From the NCBI GenBank assembly GCA_963930775.1, contig OZ005692.1:11442087-11506086 (forward strand): DNA of 64,000 nt. Direction: 5' to 3'. The notes under the pieces are model-generated. The model ran no database searches and was not told the DNA's origin. It worked only from the letters and a program-made list of their open reading frames with translations. Of this stretch, positions 1 to 13,983 are shown one piece after another. A program made the translations under genes and the position numbers. This DNA is from Cliona cf. orientalis (taxonomy: Eukaryota > Porifera > Demospongiae > Clionaida > Clionaidae). How positions within the stretch are numbered: position 1 is the first letter of the stretch; each line of letters starts with the position of its first letter.

Positions 1-2596
1 CATTATATCTATACTTACTGTTAGTCGGAAGTCTGAATCAGAACGATATGGGTTCTGAAAAGGCTTTCTTTTGTGCTTTCCCTCGGTAAAGTTAGACACA
101 TTGAGAGCGTCAAAAAATTTGTCCATCATCTCAATGAACCTTGCTGTGCCGTTGGCACGATTTCCTTGAGTCAGTTTGAGAGCCTTGCTGACAGATTCAC
201 TCAGAGCCTGAGCAGTATGTAGCAATAAAAGTGATGTGCTCCTTAATGGTGAAATAAACATACCTGAGCAGCAAGGTCCACTCTCATCTTAGAGAAAGAA
301 GTGAGGTACACATGTTCGTACTTCAACTTGGGAACAAGTGCAAGGCCAGATGCTTTGCCTGTATCACCTTTGTAGAGCTCTAATAAGTGCTCCCAACGTA
401 GCTCTTCACCATTACACTGCATTTTATTCAGTTACATATATAATCATAATCATTTTGATTATTGTTTACTTACCCACAGGAAACGACACTTCGAAGCCAA
501 GCAGTTTCTCGCCGTTTTTATTAGGTGCGGAGGGTCAGAAAAGAAGAATACGTCCCTCTTACCATCATTGGAATAGATGTTAGGTACTTTGTGTGTACAT
601 GTACCTTTGGAGTCATGTAACGTGATCATTTTCCTATTATTCGATGCACCGTCCAAAGTTGCTGCTAGAACCTGTAGATAGTTATTGTAATTGTTACAGC
701 ATCTAAACCTGTTTGGCTATTTACCTTCAGCCCAATTCTTTCCAATCGTTTTACGACCTCCCAGAATAGTGGGAAAATGTTGTCTCCACTTAGCTTTGCG
801 CATGAAAAATGCACATATGGAAAGCGAAATGATGTAAACAGGCCTTTCACCATGAATGTTAGCATGGAATTCGCAGGCTGCCTGTGTGTGATGGAGCCAT
901 TGGCTATCGACTGCTCAAAGGCTAGTAACTGGTTGTTCACGTCGCCAAGGTCAGTATAGCCAATGAGGCTCCCAGTCTCACTGTCATACACCAGATCTTC
1001 TCTGTATTGTCAAATTTCAGTTATAATTATTACAATATCATGTTGCATGTACAAAATTTAATACACTATCGAGTACTTATTAGGAAATTGGTATCAAGGC
1101 TCTATACCCAGTGCAGTTGCAGCTGTTACCATAATTAGTTATAAACCACTATCTGATTTGAATTTGCTAGATAAACAGGACATGTCCTTTTACCATTTGT
1201 GTTACTATGGTAACAATATCTAGTGTACAGGGTACAGATCTCTTGACACTATACATATACATACATACATACGTACATGTACCTGATGTGCATCTCATCA
1301 ATAAGAACAACCATGTACTTTTCCCACTCTTTGCAGGTTAAAACCTTGGACCCCAGCAGCAATTGTTGATCTACGCTACTCGAGAACCCTATTGCTGACT
1401 TTGTGGAGTAGGTGTAGTCTCTTAGGGTTCTCTGGGATGGTAGACACAGACCAGCTTCACGAAGTACCTCGTAGGCCTTGTTGGAATGGTGTCGGAGGTA
1501 CAAACACCATCGAATCATCAATGGATGCCATCTCATTCCTTTCGTGCTATTCTTGGCCAGGGATTCCTTCTGCTGTGTCCAGAAAAGGTACAGGAATGAT
1601 TCCTTCGGATATTGCTTCAGGATGCTGTCGTCGTTGTCTTCCATAATCTGCTTCAAATCAGCGCTTGTGGACTCGTCTACCTCCTCTCCTTCAACTTCTG
1701 TACTCTCCCTTAACTTCTCTTGGAGGTGTGCAACTCTTCTCTGTGCCACACGCATGTTGCGGTGTAGTTCTCTCATCCGGCTATTCTTCTCAGAATCTGA
1801 GAGATAACGATAGTTAGTGTGGCTCTGAGGGTTGCTGTTGTCGTGGCACTTCCCCAACCTGTCGACTAGGACGTTTAGCTGTGTACGATAAGACACACAC
1901 TTGGTGCATCTATTGCAGCTCGTGGAATTTTCCAGAAGTAGTGAGCACTCTATGTGTCGCACCGTCGGAAATGGCAATGCTCTTGTATCCTTGAATGCAA
2001 TGGTGTTGTGTCCTAAAGTTAAAAACATGATTTTCTTATGTTTAATACATGTATGTTTATGTACCTGTTTTATCCATGAGAGGTCCTTTCTTCGCTATCA
2101 CATCGAGATACTCTTCTTCAGGATTGCCGATACACAATTTCAATGAATCAAGTGTGGTTAACAAAGACAACACTGCAGATACATTCAAGAGCCTTGGTGG
2201 AGTAGCGATTTTCAACTGTGATATTTGAATCGGGAGTGAGCCCAGGATCAGCTTCCAAGCCAAGTCGCTCTGAATGGTCAAGGAAAAAGTTACTTCAGCT
2301 GCATAAGGGGGCTTGATACACTTCACCGTATAGAGAGTAAAGCTGGGGATGTCGGTGGCTGTGAGTGCCACAGAGGTGTCAGCTGTTACTAACGACCATT
2401 GGGTGGGAAGCTGGTGTCTGATAAGCCTTGCATGAAGTATATCCCCATTCGTGGCAGGTGCATGTGTATAGACGTCAAGGGGCAGAGAAACCTTGAGTAC
2501 TGTTATGCACTCCAAAGGTACACGCACTTTCAGGTTGAAATACTTCTTCCTCTCGTAGTTCTTTTGGACAGCAAACCTTAACTTTCTTTTTCCCAT
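1..2596 (-). CDS. P-element/THAP9-type transposase, 3' end outside window
   Basis: Six exons join in frame: 2596-2065, 2012-1283, 1001-725, 671-474, 416-264 and 207 to beyond base 1, giving 699 codons here. The central part has the P-element transposase (THAP9-like) pattern: a charged coiled region, then RWHPLMIRWCLYLRHHS, then VVLIDEMHIREDLVYD, then LAATLDGASNNRK, then a SDPPHLIKTARNCL block. The Asp/Glu residues in these blocks are candidate catalytic acids. The start at 2596 (MGKRKLRFAVQKNYERKKYF) opens a long first exon that is not a recognisable THAP zinc finger; a short CNRCTKC pair lies near the start of exon 2. All exons are open, so the gene may be an intact transposon or a domesticated copy. 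The downstream terminus is outside the window, so terminal repeats could not be checked. Family call is firm; activity is unknown. Confidence 0.85.
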
Positions 2597-3447
2597 GCTG
2601 TGGTAGCATAAAATTAATAAAAGTGTGTACAGAACACTCCCCATGCACCAATTTTCTTAATAGGATTTTTGGTTGAACTATAATCTACAAGCATTCTCAA
2701 TACCCTATTGTGATATACTAACTCAGTTACTACATGAACATATTGACTGTAGGAATACAGTGTTACTCTACAATTATATTTAATCCCACAGACTATCATC
2801 ACTTTGAGGCAGGAATATGCTCTTCTCCAGTGAAATAAAGACTACATTATGCACTTACATTTCTTTATGTGCAGCTATTATTATACCCCTACAGGTGATC
2901 CAACTACCCAGAATATCTAAGAGAGCAAACATCATGCATGGAACAAGATACAGTCCCACAAAGTGTTTTTGTCCGGTTGCTACCTCTTTATTAGGTTATG
3001 AATACATGCCTTTTCTGTGTTATTTTTTATGCTGATACAATTTTTATTACCGTAGTACACTACTCGTGCAGTATTTATGTAAATTGGCGGGTGGAGCTCA
3101 CCTTGCGTAGCTTCCCGCCCTCAATATCCGCCTTCTTATTCTTGTGGTCGGTGTGGTTACTAATCGGTGCGCAGCTGCTCGCGAAGATGCAAACCATAAC
3201 GCGGAGTGCGCAGATGCGTACCATACGCATGTATTGCTCACGTGAGCAGTTTCCAATCCCGTTTACGTAGTCTATAATATCTATGCATGAACCTATTCTG
3301 GCCATATCCATATCCATGCGCGCGCATATGCTATGGCGCGAATCCGTACCGTCGATAATATTGTCATGTTGCGTAACTATTGGATTCACAATGAAACGAC
3401 ATGAAGAAGTGTTAATGATGTAAAGTGAAGTGGAGAGAATCTCTGCC
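2597..3447. other. intergenic, divergent promoter region
   Basis: This stretch lies between the transposase start and the first nucleoside transporter. I see no coding exon. The part near 3080-3420 is richer in CpG and ends 28 bases before the transporter ATG, so it is probably the transporter promoter. Short open frames here do not look coding. Confidence 0.5.
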
Positions 3448-6188
<2,741 letters not shown>

Positions 6189-6491
6189 ACAGTGGGCATA
6201 CTATTATTATTGTAGTACAGAAGACGACCACCGATTGTTTATTACATGTTTTTCCTTGTAACGACCTTTTACCTAGTGCAGCGCAGATCCAATGCATGCG
6301 GAAGTGATCCGAGCTTTCCAGTCAATCACAGCATAATTATTTTGCAAACACACCTTTGCCACGCCCATCTCATGTGAATGCATTAATATGCATAGTATAG
6401 CGCATGTGAAAAACATTGAAATGGCGCGCATCTCGGTAAACACGTGAACGGTGTGAAGATAGCTGAAAGAAGGCTTTAGTGACCGTCAAAG
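6189..6491. promoter_or_regulatory. spacer between tandem transporter genes
   Basis: This 303-bp stretch holds the 3' end of copy 1 and the probable promoter of copy 2. No open exon is visible and no clear TATA box is positioned near the start codon. Confidence 0.4.
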
Positions 6492-9400
6492 ATGGGCCGG
6501 AGCGAGGCGAACGGCAACGGAACGCTATCGAATAAGAAGATCAAGCCAGATCAGATCAAAAAGATCGTCTCGATCGGGAACGGATCGACGGGATCTGGAG
6601 AACGATCGCCATTACTCTCTGACGAGGAGCCGAAAGACAGCTGCCACCTCACATATATCATCTTCTACCTGCACGGAATTGGCCACCTGCTACCATGGAA
6701 CTTTTTCATCACTGCTACCCAGGTACGAGGCGGGAAATGTCAGTCATCGCCAAATTATGTAGTGCTTGTATACGTATGTGTGTAGTTGGTTGTAGCACTT
6801 ACGTAACCGACAATGACCTACTTACCTTCGTTGTTTGATAGACACCATGTTTGTTGTAACCATGTTAGGCTATCTGTATTCTTCCATGATCTCTCTAGGG
6901 TATATTTATTAAAAACAACGTGACACTGAGATCAGCCCATCCTCAGCACTAGCAATGCTAGGCCTTCTCACCCATTTTTAATGAGGCGTTGAAAATACAA
7001 CTTTATTTGATAATTATGTGTAAGAAGTGATTTCTTTTTATTTGTAGTACTTTGAGGCGAAATTCAAGTGTCCCGATGATGGTGGAAACAGTACTGTCCA
7101 CTGCCGAGGGTTTGATAGAGACTATCTCAACTTCTTTGGAGTGGCAGCCATGTTACCAATCGTCGTCATGGGTGCCGTCAACATCTGGTTGCAGAGCAAG
7201 TAAGAAAACTTCTCAATCTCTCTCTCTCTCTCTCTCCAGCTGTGTATGCCTCTCTCTCCCTATGGAGTTCATGTGACGATTTCTATCCTTTCATTACCTA
7301 TTCATGCTGCACAATAGGCCGGGCTAGTCAAGAGCTGTGTTCCTATGCCATTCCTTTCAGACTTGAATATGCAGTGCAGCATGCCTGGCATGTATACACT
7401 GTGGATATAAATAAATAGACGTTGAATATTTGACCATATTTGGGTGATTGGTTGTTGGGATATAAATAGCTGTCCTCACTCTGTGTGGTTATCACCCTCT
7501 TGTGGTTATCTCAGTGTGATTATTAAATCTTTGATCTTTAATCTTTTGTTGTGCTTCTCTTTGTTGCAGGTTACACTACAAGTATCGGATTTACATAGCG
7601 CTGTTTATCATGGCCATTCTGTTTGCATTGACGGTTGGATTTATTCCTGTCCCCACACAACACTGTAAGATACTTTGTAAAGAATTTAACTACTTCAGCA
7701 ACTCTGTTCCCCCCCCCCCCCCCCCCCCCCCCATGCACACAGGGGCTGATGGATTCTTTTCATTGACACTTCTTACTGTGCTAACTTTAAATGGTATGTC
7801 AGTAGACTAGATTTGCTATTTCTCCCTGAAACTATTTCAGTGAATTTTTTCTTCATTTCAGTCGCATCATCGATGTTCCAAAGCAGTACTTTTGGATTTG
7901 CTGGAGTGTTCCCATTCAAGTACACCTCTGTTGTGCTGAGCGGGCAGGTCAGTGCTAGTGCCGACTATGTGTAGTGGAGTGGTGGAGATATGATCGCATG
8001 TGTGTATTGAAAACGTCAACCATGTTATTAAACTATCGTTTTCAATGTCATACACATATTATGCACACACACACACACACACACACTTTGTAAACACATG
8101 TACACATATGCCCTCCCTCCCTCCCTCCAGGCGATGGCTGGGATATTCGCTGCAGTTGCTAGCCTCATATCCTCGGCTGCTGTCTCTAACAAAGCTGTGG
8201 AGAGTGCCTATGGCTACTTTGGAGTAGCTCTTCTTGTCATCATCTTTTGCCTCTTCAGCTTCTTCCTGATGCTCAAGCTGGTGAGTTTCACATTTTCACA
8301 TCCGTTTAGTTCCTGAAGATGATATCATAATTGACCTTCCTGGAAGCTTACAAATGCAATAACCTTTGCCACTTATGAGTTGTGGTTAAGTCAATACCAC
8401 ATGCCACATATGGGTTGCCATGATAATACCAATGATTACTGTGCAGCCTTTTGTACACCACCACCTTGAGAAGACTAGTGTCAGGAATCAAAAAGCTAAA
8501 CAACAAAATGGTTAGTTCTCTGCTTTAGTTTGTTTCCATGCATGTGAACTATGACCCCTCTCTCTCCTCAGCTGTGAAAGCATCTCTGAATGTGAAGGTG
8601 CTGGATGTGTCTCCTCCGTATTGGATGATCTTCCGCCAGATCTGGGTTCATGCCGTCTCTGTCTTCATGGTGTTTGCTGTGTCTCTCTCGCTGTTTCCCG
8701 CTGTCATTGGTATCATAGAGTCCACTGTGCCCAATCCAAAGGCATCTCATTGGACGGGTGAGTACAAGCCACACCCACCCTATAACATGTATCTAGCAAT
8801 ACGGTATTCATGATGTATGTGGGAGTGGTCATGTACAGAGTCATGAATACGTGAATAATATATAAATTTTTATCTTGCACGCATATGCACTTTTTCAGAT
8901 ACCTATTTCTCTACTCTGGTTTGTTTCCTGATCTTCAACGTTGCTGACTTTGTTGGTCGCTATATCACACACTGGCTCTCGGTAAGATAATTTATTTTAT
9001 AATTCCAATACTCCATTCCACTCGTGGATGCTAGTGATCCACGTACTGACTGATACCTATTCCATCACATACACACACGTTCTTCCCTCCCAGCTTGGTA
9101 ACCATCGTTACATCTTGCTAGTGTGCTCTTTCCTTCGTCTTGTTCTGATTCCGTTATTTCTATTCTGCAATGTTCAAGTCACCGGGAAGCCTCGAGCCAT
9201 TCCCGTTTTCTTCAATAACGATGCCTACCCTGTTGTCTTCAACACTATACTAGGACTCACCAATGGATATTTTGGCTCATTAGCGATGATATTCGGGCCA
9301 CAGTAAGTTTGCAATGTTAATCTAGTGATGAACAGTGTATAGTGGTCGGGGGTCAGCTATAATATTAATCCCCTCCCCCCAACAGGCAAGTGCAGGCAGA

Positions 9401-9509
9401 CCACCGTGAGACAGCTGCTACCATAATGGCATTCTTCCTCTCGTCTGGGCTTCTGGTTGGATCTTTCTCCTCATTCATATGGACTCATCTTATCATCGTG
9501 AAGCCTTAA
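6492..9509 (+). CDS. equilibrative nucleoside transporter, copy 2 (SLC29 family)
   Basis: Eleven exons give 476 residues: 6492-6722, 7048-7199, 7570-7664, 7743-7793, 7862-7947, 8131-8280, 8447-8510, 8572-8757, 8899-8981, 9094-9302, 9386-9509. Exon phases match copy 1 throughout, and eight of eleven exons have exactly the same length. The N-terminus is MGRSEANGNGTLSNKK and helix 1 is YLHGIGHLLPWNFFITATQ. Exons 9 and 10 are almost identical to copy 1 even at silent positions, while exons 1, 2, 6 and 8 have drifted, which points to gene conversion. Intron 3 ends in a run of C residues before the acceptor. The protein should be a plasma-membrane or organelle nucleoside carrier; how its role differs from copy 1 cannot be told. 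Confidence 0.93.
7709..7732. repeat. poly-C run before a splice acceptor
   Basis: A homopolymer of about 24 C sits ten bases upstream of the exon 4 acceptor of transporter copy 2. The exact length may be uncertain because such runs are error-prone. Confidence 0.9.
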
Positions 9510-9861
9510 GCACACATCTCCCTCTTTCTCTTTCGTTCCACCACAAGTATTATAGATTTTTCAGAGTAAATGAGGCCACCATTTGCTGGTGTAGCGCCCT
9601 GTGCCAGCTCTTTCTTATTATACTTGGACAGAGCGGTGGACGTTCTCCGATCCTCCACCCAATAACATCTTTAATCTTACATCTTTCTAGTCTTAATTTC
9701 GATTCTATACTATCCACAATCTTTCTAATGTTTTATGGCTTAGTAAGTATATTATTATGTAAATAATATTAGTGTTTTGTATGCACTATGTATTCATGTG
9801 TTGTACGGTGATATTTAATATTATTGACTATTTATTAAATTTGTTAAAATTAATTATGAAG
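9510..9861. other. 3' intergenic region between convergent genes
   Basis: Transporter copy 2 (plus) and LIN52 (minus) converge here. The stretch is AT-rich, with several AATAAA-like words near 9760-9840. No further gene is seen. Confidence 0.5.
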
Positions 9862-10753
9862 TTATTTATATGAAGTTGTATTTGTTGTTAAATCTTGTCC
9901 TCTGTTGTCTTCGACTTGAAAGACGTTTAAGCACTTTCCACGGCTCATCTCTTTAGCTGCAGACCAGAGTACACAACAAAATTAATGACAATACGTACTG
10001 CATTACAGCATGGCTAACGATATTATCAACAAACAACTTTGTAGGTACACACACGTTAATGTTTTTGCTGATAATAGCTATAATAGCTTAGGTTGATGAT
10101 ACCTTCCTCAACTCCGAGTCTGTAGGCAAGGTTCTGAAGAGCCCTCACTTTCTCCATCAACTGAGCATGAGTCAAACTAGCAAACTCTGAAACGAGTAAT
10201 GAAAGATGTATACAATGTCATGGTGAGCATTATTTTGGATGGTGGAAGGACACCATAATAGCTATAATATTATATTGGGTGCACATCCTTCAAATAAGCA
10301 TAATTATAGTGTATATATGTTATGTGGCCGAGATAGAGTGAGCAGCTATAGCTAGGCTAGCGTCAATATGGTCAGAGTACTGTATCAGTAAAGTACGAAG
10401 ATTGTCTCTTACCACTGACAGTACGTGGGTCATCTTTCTGAACGTGAAGCAGCCACTTTGGAGGTGCAGGAGAAAGGTACTAAAAATCACAAAGTTGACT
10501 AACTCAAGTAATAAACTTATAGAGTAGATCCATTATAACTCACCAACGGATTGAAATCACCAACTGCAGGTAAGACAAAAACATGGCAAATAAAATTTCT
10601 ACAAATAATTTATAGATAGCAGCAGATGCATGGCGAGGACTTACAGAAATTTTGGTCGGGCCACATGACTGGAGAATCGCACTCTAACCTCTCGTTAGAG
10701 ACAAGGCTGTCACATTCCCCGACGGCCACGCCACTAGGACCGTTACCATCCAT
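9862..10753 (-). CDS. LIN52: LIN52, DREAM/MuvB complex subunit
   Basis: Five exons give 124 residues: 10753-10645, 10563-10544, 10479-10413, 10186-10103, 9956-9862. LIN52 is a small scaffold subunit of the MuvB core that links p107/p130 or B-Myb to cell-cycle promoters. The order of conserved blocks matches the animal family: an N-terminal CDSLVSNERLECDSPVMWPD, then SPAPPKWLLHVQKDD, then LTHAQLMEKVRALQNLAYRLG, and a terminal AKEMSRGKCLNV. Human LIN52 is about the same length. Exon 2 is a 20-nt microexon, retained because the frame closes only with it. An in-frame ATG 51 nt upstream (10804) is an alternative start, but the one chosen keeps normal length. The gene is head to head with the BAG-domain gene, starts 200 bp apart. 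Confidence 0.9.
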
Positions 10754-10953
10754 CTTTTCTCTTTTCTCTTCTTCGCTCCCTCCAAACACTTGAACTAAGG
10801 TCAAAGGTCGAAGATGATGTCGCGCACGCCTACTTGAGGGGTGTGGCTTAGGACACGTGTTTGCTGACTCGACTATTCTCGATCAGAGTTATTCTCGATC
10901 CTTCTGATTTTTAATCCTCTACTGTTCTTGAGATTTTAATATCCTGACATGCA
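10754..10953. promoter_or_regulatory. bidirectional promoter, LIN52 / BAG3-like
   Basis: Only 200 bp separate the two divergent start codons, so both promoters must lie here. A CACGTG E-box is at 10854-10859, and a TATTCTCGATC direct repeat lies between about 10870 and 10900. I see no convincing heat-shock element of alternating GAA/TTC units, although animal BAG3 genes are usually HSF1 targets. Confidence 0.65.
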
Positions 10954-11880
10954 ATGGCCGTTCCAGTTCCTTCCAGCGCCGGCGCTCCTCCCAATGGCTA
11001 CCAGTATCTCCCTCTACCGCCAAACTTTGAGATGAAAATCGACCCAGCCTCCGGGCGCCCGTTCTATGTCGATCACGCCAATCGAACGACATCCTGGAAC
11101 GATCCTAGGCTAGATCCTAAGTGGTCCTACTACTACTATAACCAACAAGCAGCGATGCCTGCGCCGCCCAGCGCTGCGCCCTATAACTACCCGCCATTGC
11201 CGGGCCCCCACCACCACCAGTATGGACAGTATGGCTATCCCCAGTCTCAAGTTCAGCCACATCAATACAACCACCAGTACTACTATGGCCCCGCAGCGCA
11301 GCAGCAATATTCCTATGGTCCCCCACAGCAGTACCCCCAGCCTACTGCCCCCACGAACCCCGTTACTCCTCATCCTACTGTGCATGCCCCTGCAAACACT
11401 GTTATTCCTCAGCCCCGGCCCCCAGATCCTGTTCCCCCTCCTGTCTCCACGGCCCTTGGTGCTCCTCGCACCCCAGGTCCCGTCCCCACAGCACCAACAC
11501 TACCTCAGGATCCTACTGTCCCTACGGCCCCTGTTGGTCCCCGCCCCCGGACCCCAGATCCAACCCCCACATCCAAAGCACCAGTGCTAGCACAGGATGA
11601 TGGTAAATCTGCAGTGAACTCAAACGATCCACGACTCGTAAAGATTAACGAAATCAGATCCAGTTTAGGGCCACTAAGAGAAGAAGTGGTGCAGTTTAGG
11701 GGTGCAAAGGGATCCCGCGATTTTCTGACATTGGAGGAGACGCTGACACGGCAGCTGTTAGCACTTGATGCTATTGACACAGGAGGTGAAGAGTCAATCA
11801 GATCTGCTCGGAAGGGAACTGTTGACCACATACAAGAACTACTTCGAATTCTAGACAACAATACATGTACTAATCAATAA
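10954..11880 (+). CDS. BAG3: WW and BAG domain co-chaperone (BAG3-like)
   Basis: A single exon encodes 308 residues. A WW domain spans about residues 20-53 ([20 protein letters not shown], then a Trp-Asn-Asp-Pro end), closely matching the WW of animal BAG3. A long Pro/Gln/Tyr-rich middle (about 55-215) follows. The C-terminal 80 residues form a BAG domain of three helices, including [20 protein letters not shown] and the final [17 protein letters not shown] domains bind the Hsp70 ATPase domain and promote nucleotide release; BAG3 couples Hsp70 to small heat-shock proteins and selective autophagy. I do not find the two IPV motifs that human BAG3 uses for small heat-shock proteins, and the protein is about half the human length. 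Orthology to BAG3 rests on the WW-BAG pairing. Confidence 0.9.
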   Translation: MAVPVPSSAGAPPNGYQYLPLPPNFEMKIDPASGRPFYVDHANRTTSWNDPRLDPKWSYYYYNQQAAMPAPPSAAPYNYPPLPGPHHHQYGQYGYPQSQVQPHQYNHQYYYGPAAQQQYSYGPPQQYPQPTAPTNPVTPHPTVHAPANTVIPQPRPPDPVPPPVSTALGAPRTPGPVPTAPTLPQDPTVPTAPVGPRPRTPDPTPTSKAPVLAQDDGKSAVNSNDPRLVKINEIRSSLGPLREEVVQFRGAKGSRDFLTLEETLTRQLLALDAIDTGGEESIRSARKGTVDHIQELLRILDNNTCTNQ

Positions 11881-12253
11881 TAAATTTTTGGAGTCATAAT
11901 AATAATGGAGGCTGGGGTCAAGCAACCACTTATTAATTTCCAGAGGGTATTTCAGATAAATTTAATTGATCCTACGGAGTTCAACTGTCCAAATTAATTA
12001 TTCTTGGGGGGGGGGGGGGGGGGGGCAAAACGAGTTAATTAGTTCCTGGGGGGACATTTCACAATTTGCTTCTCGATAGGGGGTATTTGCTTATAAAATG
12101 GAAAAGCCCAATACGGTATAATGGGCGTTACGTTTTCAGCCACGCCCACTCCTGCATAATAATAGCTCGCGGATCATTGCGGTCAGCTCAGTTACCGCAG
12201 GAATCGATCAACTGTAAGTGAATTCGTTGTGAGCCTCAGTTGAGCTTCCCAAG
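11881..12253. other. intergenic with poly-G run
   Basis: This stretch holds the 3' end of the BAG3-like gene and the promoter of the next gene. A run of about 20 G residues is at 12006-12025. No exon is visible. Confidence 0.5.
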
Positions 12254-13983
12254 ATGATGAGCAAACTGTTGAGAATCTTTCTGGTAGTTTTGGCCGTGGT
12301 GGCGCTGCAGTGCAGCTGCGAAGAGGCGGGAGCCCGCGTGAAGCGACGAGTCAAGCCTCGCCCTAAGAAACCACTCACGCTGGAAGAACTGCGATATGAG
12401 GTAAGTATGGGATAGTTGCACATACAATAACAATTCCTTTTAACTCCGATTCCCTCGATTATCATGCATTGCATGTTGCCATTTAATAGTGAACTCTCAT
12501 TGAAAAATTATATTTCTGGATCCATAATAATTATTTTTTTCTGTTATTAAATAATTATGCATACTTTATTCCCCAGTGTCAAATGCATCCATGGAAGATT
12601 TGCAGGCAAAAGACAACAGAATTGTTGGACAAAGTGTCCAATGTCAGCGTGGAACATCGTAAATGCCTCACCAATGCAGTTCTTGCCCGCGTCTCTTCTG
12701 TCTCTGTCAATTCTCTCTCCTCCATTCAAGCGGACAGTGGTACAGGGGTAGCAGCTGGTCCTGCGCCTGGAGTGAATGAAGCCACTGACGAGACATTGGC
12801 AGGAAACAGCGCTCAGCCTCAAACCAATGAAGAGTCCACCGAGACTTGCACCCTGAACGCACAGTCAAAGGTATAATTGCATTAATGGTGGGGAAAGGGC
12901 CTTTATGCGAAGCCATATAGCATAATAATGGGCCCCCTACAGCGCAAACAACCCGTGCATGCATGCGTGCATGCTGGCAATGCAAGTGTTCAGTTTGTGA
13001 GCATTGTGTAGCTGCTTCAGTGCCATACAAATGACTATTATAGTCGTCGATGGATGGATTGGATCGATCGCTGCATGGCATGTGAGAATGCTTGTTTCAA
13101 AACAAGGATATAATGTAATTTTATGTGTTCTTTGGTTTCAGTCAATTAAGCACCTGCCATGGCTGTAGTTTATGCTGACCGTGTATTTTATATCACTCCA
13201 GGAAACGGCTCGGGAACACTATTGTCATATATTCACTCATTCCTCTGCACTGTTTGTGTTCAATTACATGGAGGATGATATGTACAACCGAGGATTGACT
13301 GGCCTGGCAAAATGTGTCAACTACTACGACTCGGACGAAATCTTCACACCAGACGAAATCATCACTTCTCTCAGAGCCTGGTATGAAAAAATAGTAAGTG
13401 ATATCTTTAAATTAAAAGATAGATTATTTTTTGACCCTTTAAGACACAATATTATATCCTATCAATCATGATCAGCTGGGAGGAGTAGTCTTCAGTGCAG
13501 TGAGCCCCCACATGCAATAAAACAAATACACAGCCCTTTGGGCATTTTACGAGCCCAGTTATGAATGTACTTAAAGCAGGACTGTCGTTACAACTTTCAC
13601 CCTCACCCCTAAGATTTAAAATTGTTTCTACTCTCATCCCCCCCCCCCCCCCCCACTCCCCCCCACTCCCCCCTACTCTTTAGCTTATATACAACTCTCC
13701 TTCCCTCCATACCATGCATTAACCATATTATACCTTCTGTCTATAGGTGCGTGTTCACGATTGCTGTACCAAGTTATACCATGGATTCTTTGACCTTCCA
13801 GAGGAGTCGATAACCTATCCTTGCCCCTCGTCGCGGGAGGTGGCCACCGAACGCTGGGACAACCTCCTCTCTGGCGTCGCTGTCATCATGAAGAAGGTAG
13901 AACTGTTAGAGGATCTTGGTCGAAGGAAGCAATGCCTCCGAGGATGTGTAGGAATCGAAGAAGTCAAATGCTGTGATATTTAA
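12254..13983 (+). CDS. secreted Cys-rich protein, family not recognised
   Basis: Four exons give 289 residues with every intron in phase 0: 12254-12400, 12577-12870, 13202-13393, 13747-13983. The start is a double ATG followed by a strong signal peptide (SKLLRIFLVVLAVVALQC). A dibasic stretch (VKRRVKPRPKKP) follows and could be a propeptide cleavage site. The mature part has about a dozen cysteines in scattered pairs, including CRQKTTELLDKV, HDCCTKLYHGFF and the last residues VKCCDI. Spacing of CxxxC-type helical pairs hints at a disulfide-stabilised all-helical secreted protein. A Ser/Thr/Ala-rich linker lies near residues 90-140. I do not recognise the family and assign no function. Confidence 0.75.

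Noticed and set aside
10860..10910. Heat-shock element in the BAG3-like promoter
   Set aside because: The repeated TATTCTCGATC has TTC words, but the GAA partners at 5-bp spacing are missing.
11110..11385. Antisense open frame opposite the BAG3-like gene
   Set aside because: It is a shadow of the Pro/Gln-rich coding region on the other strand.
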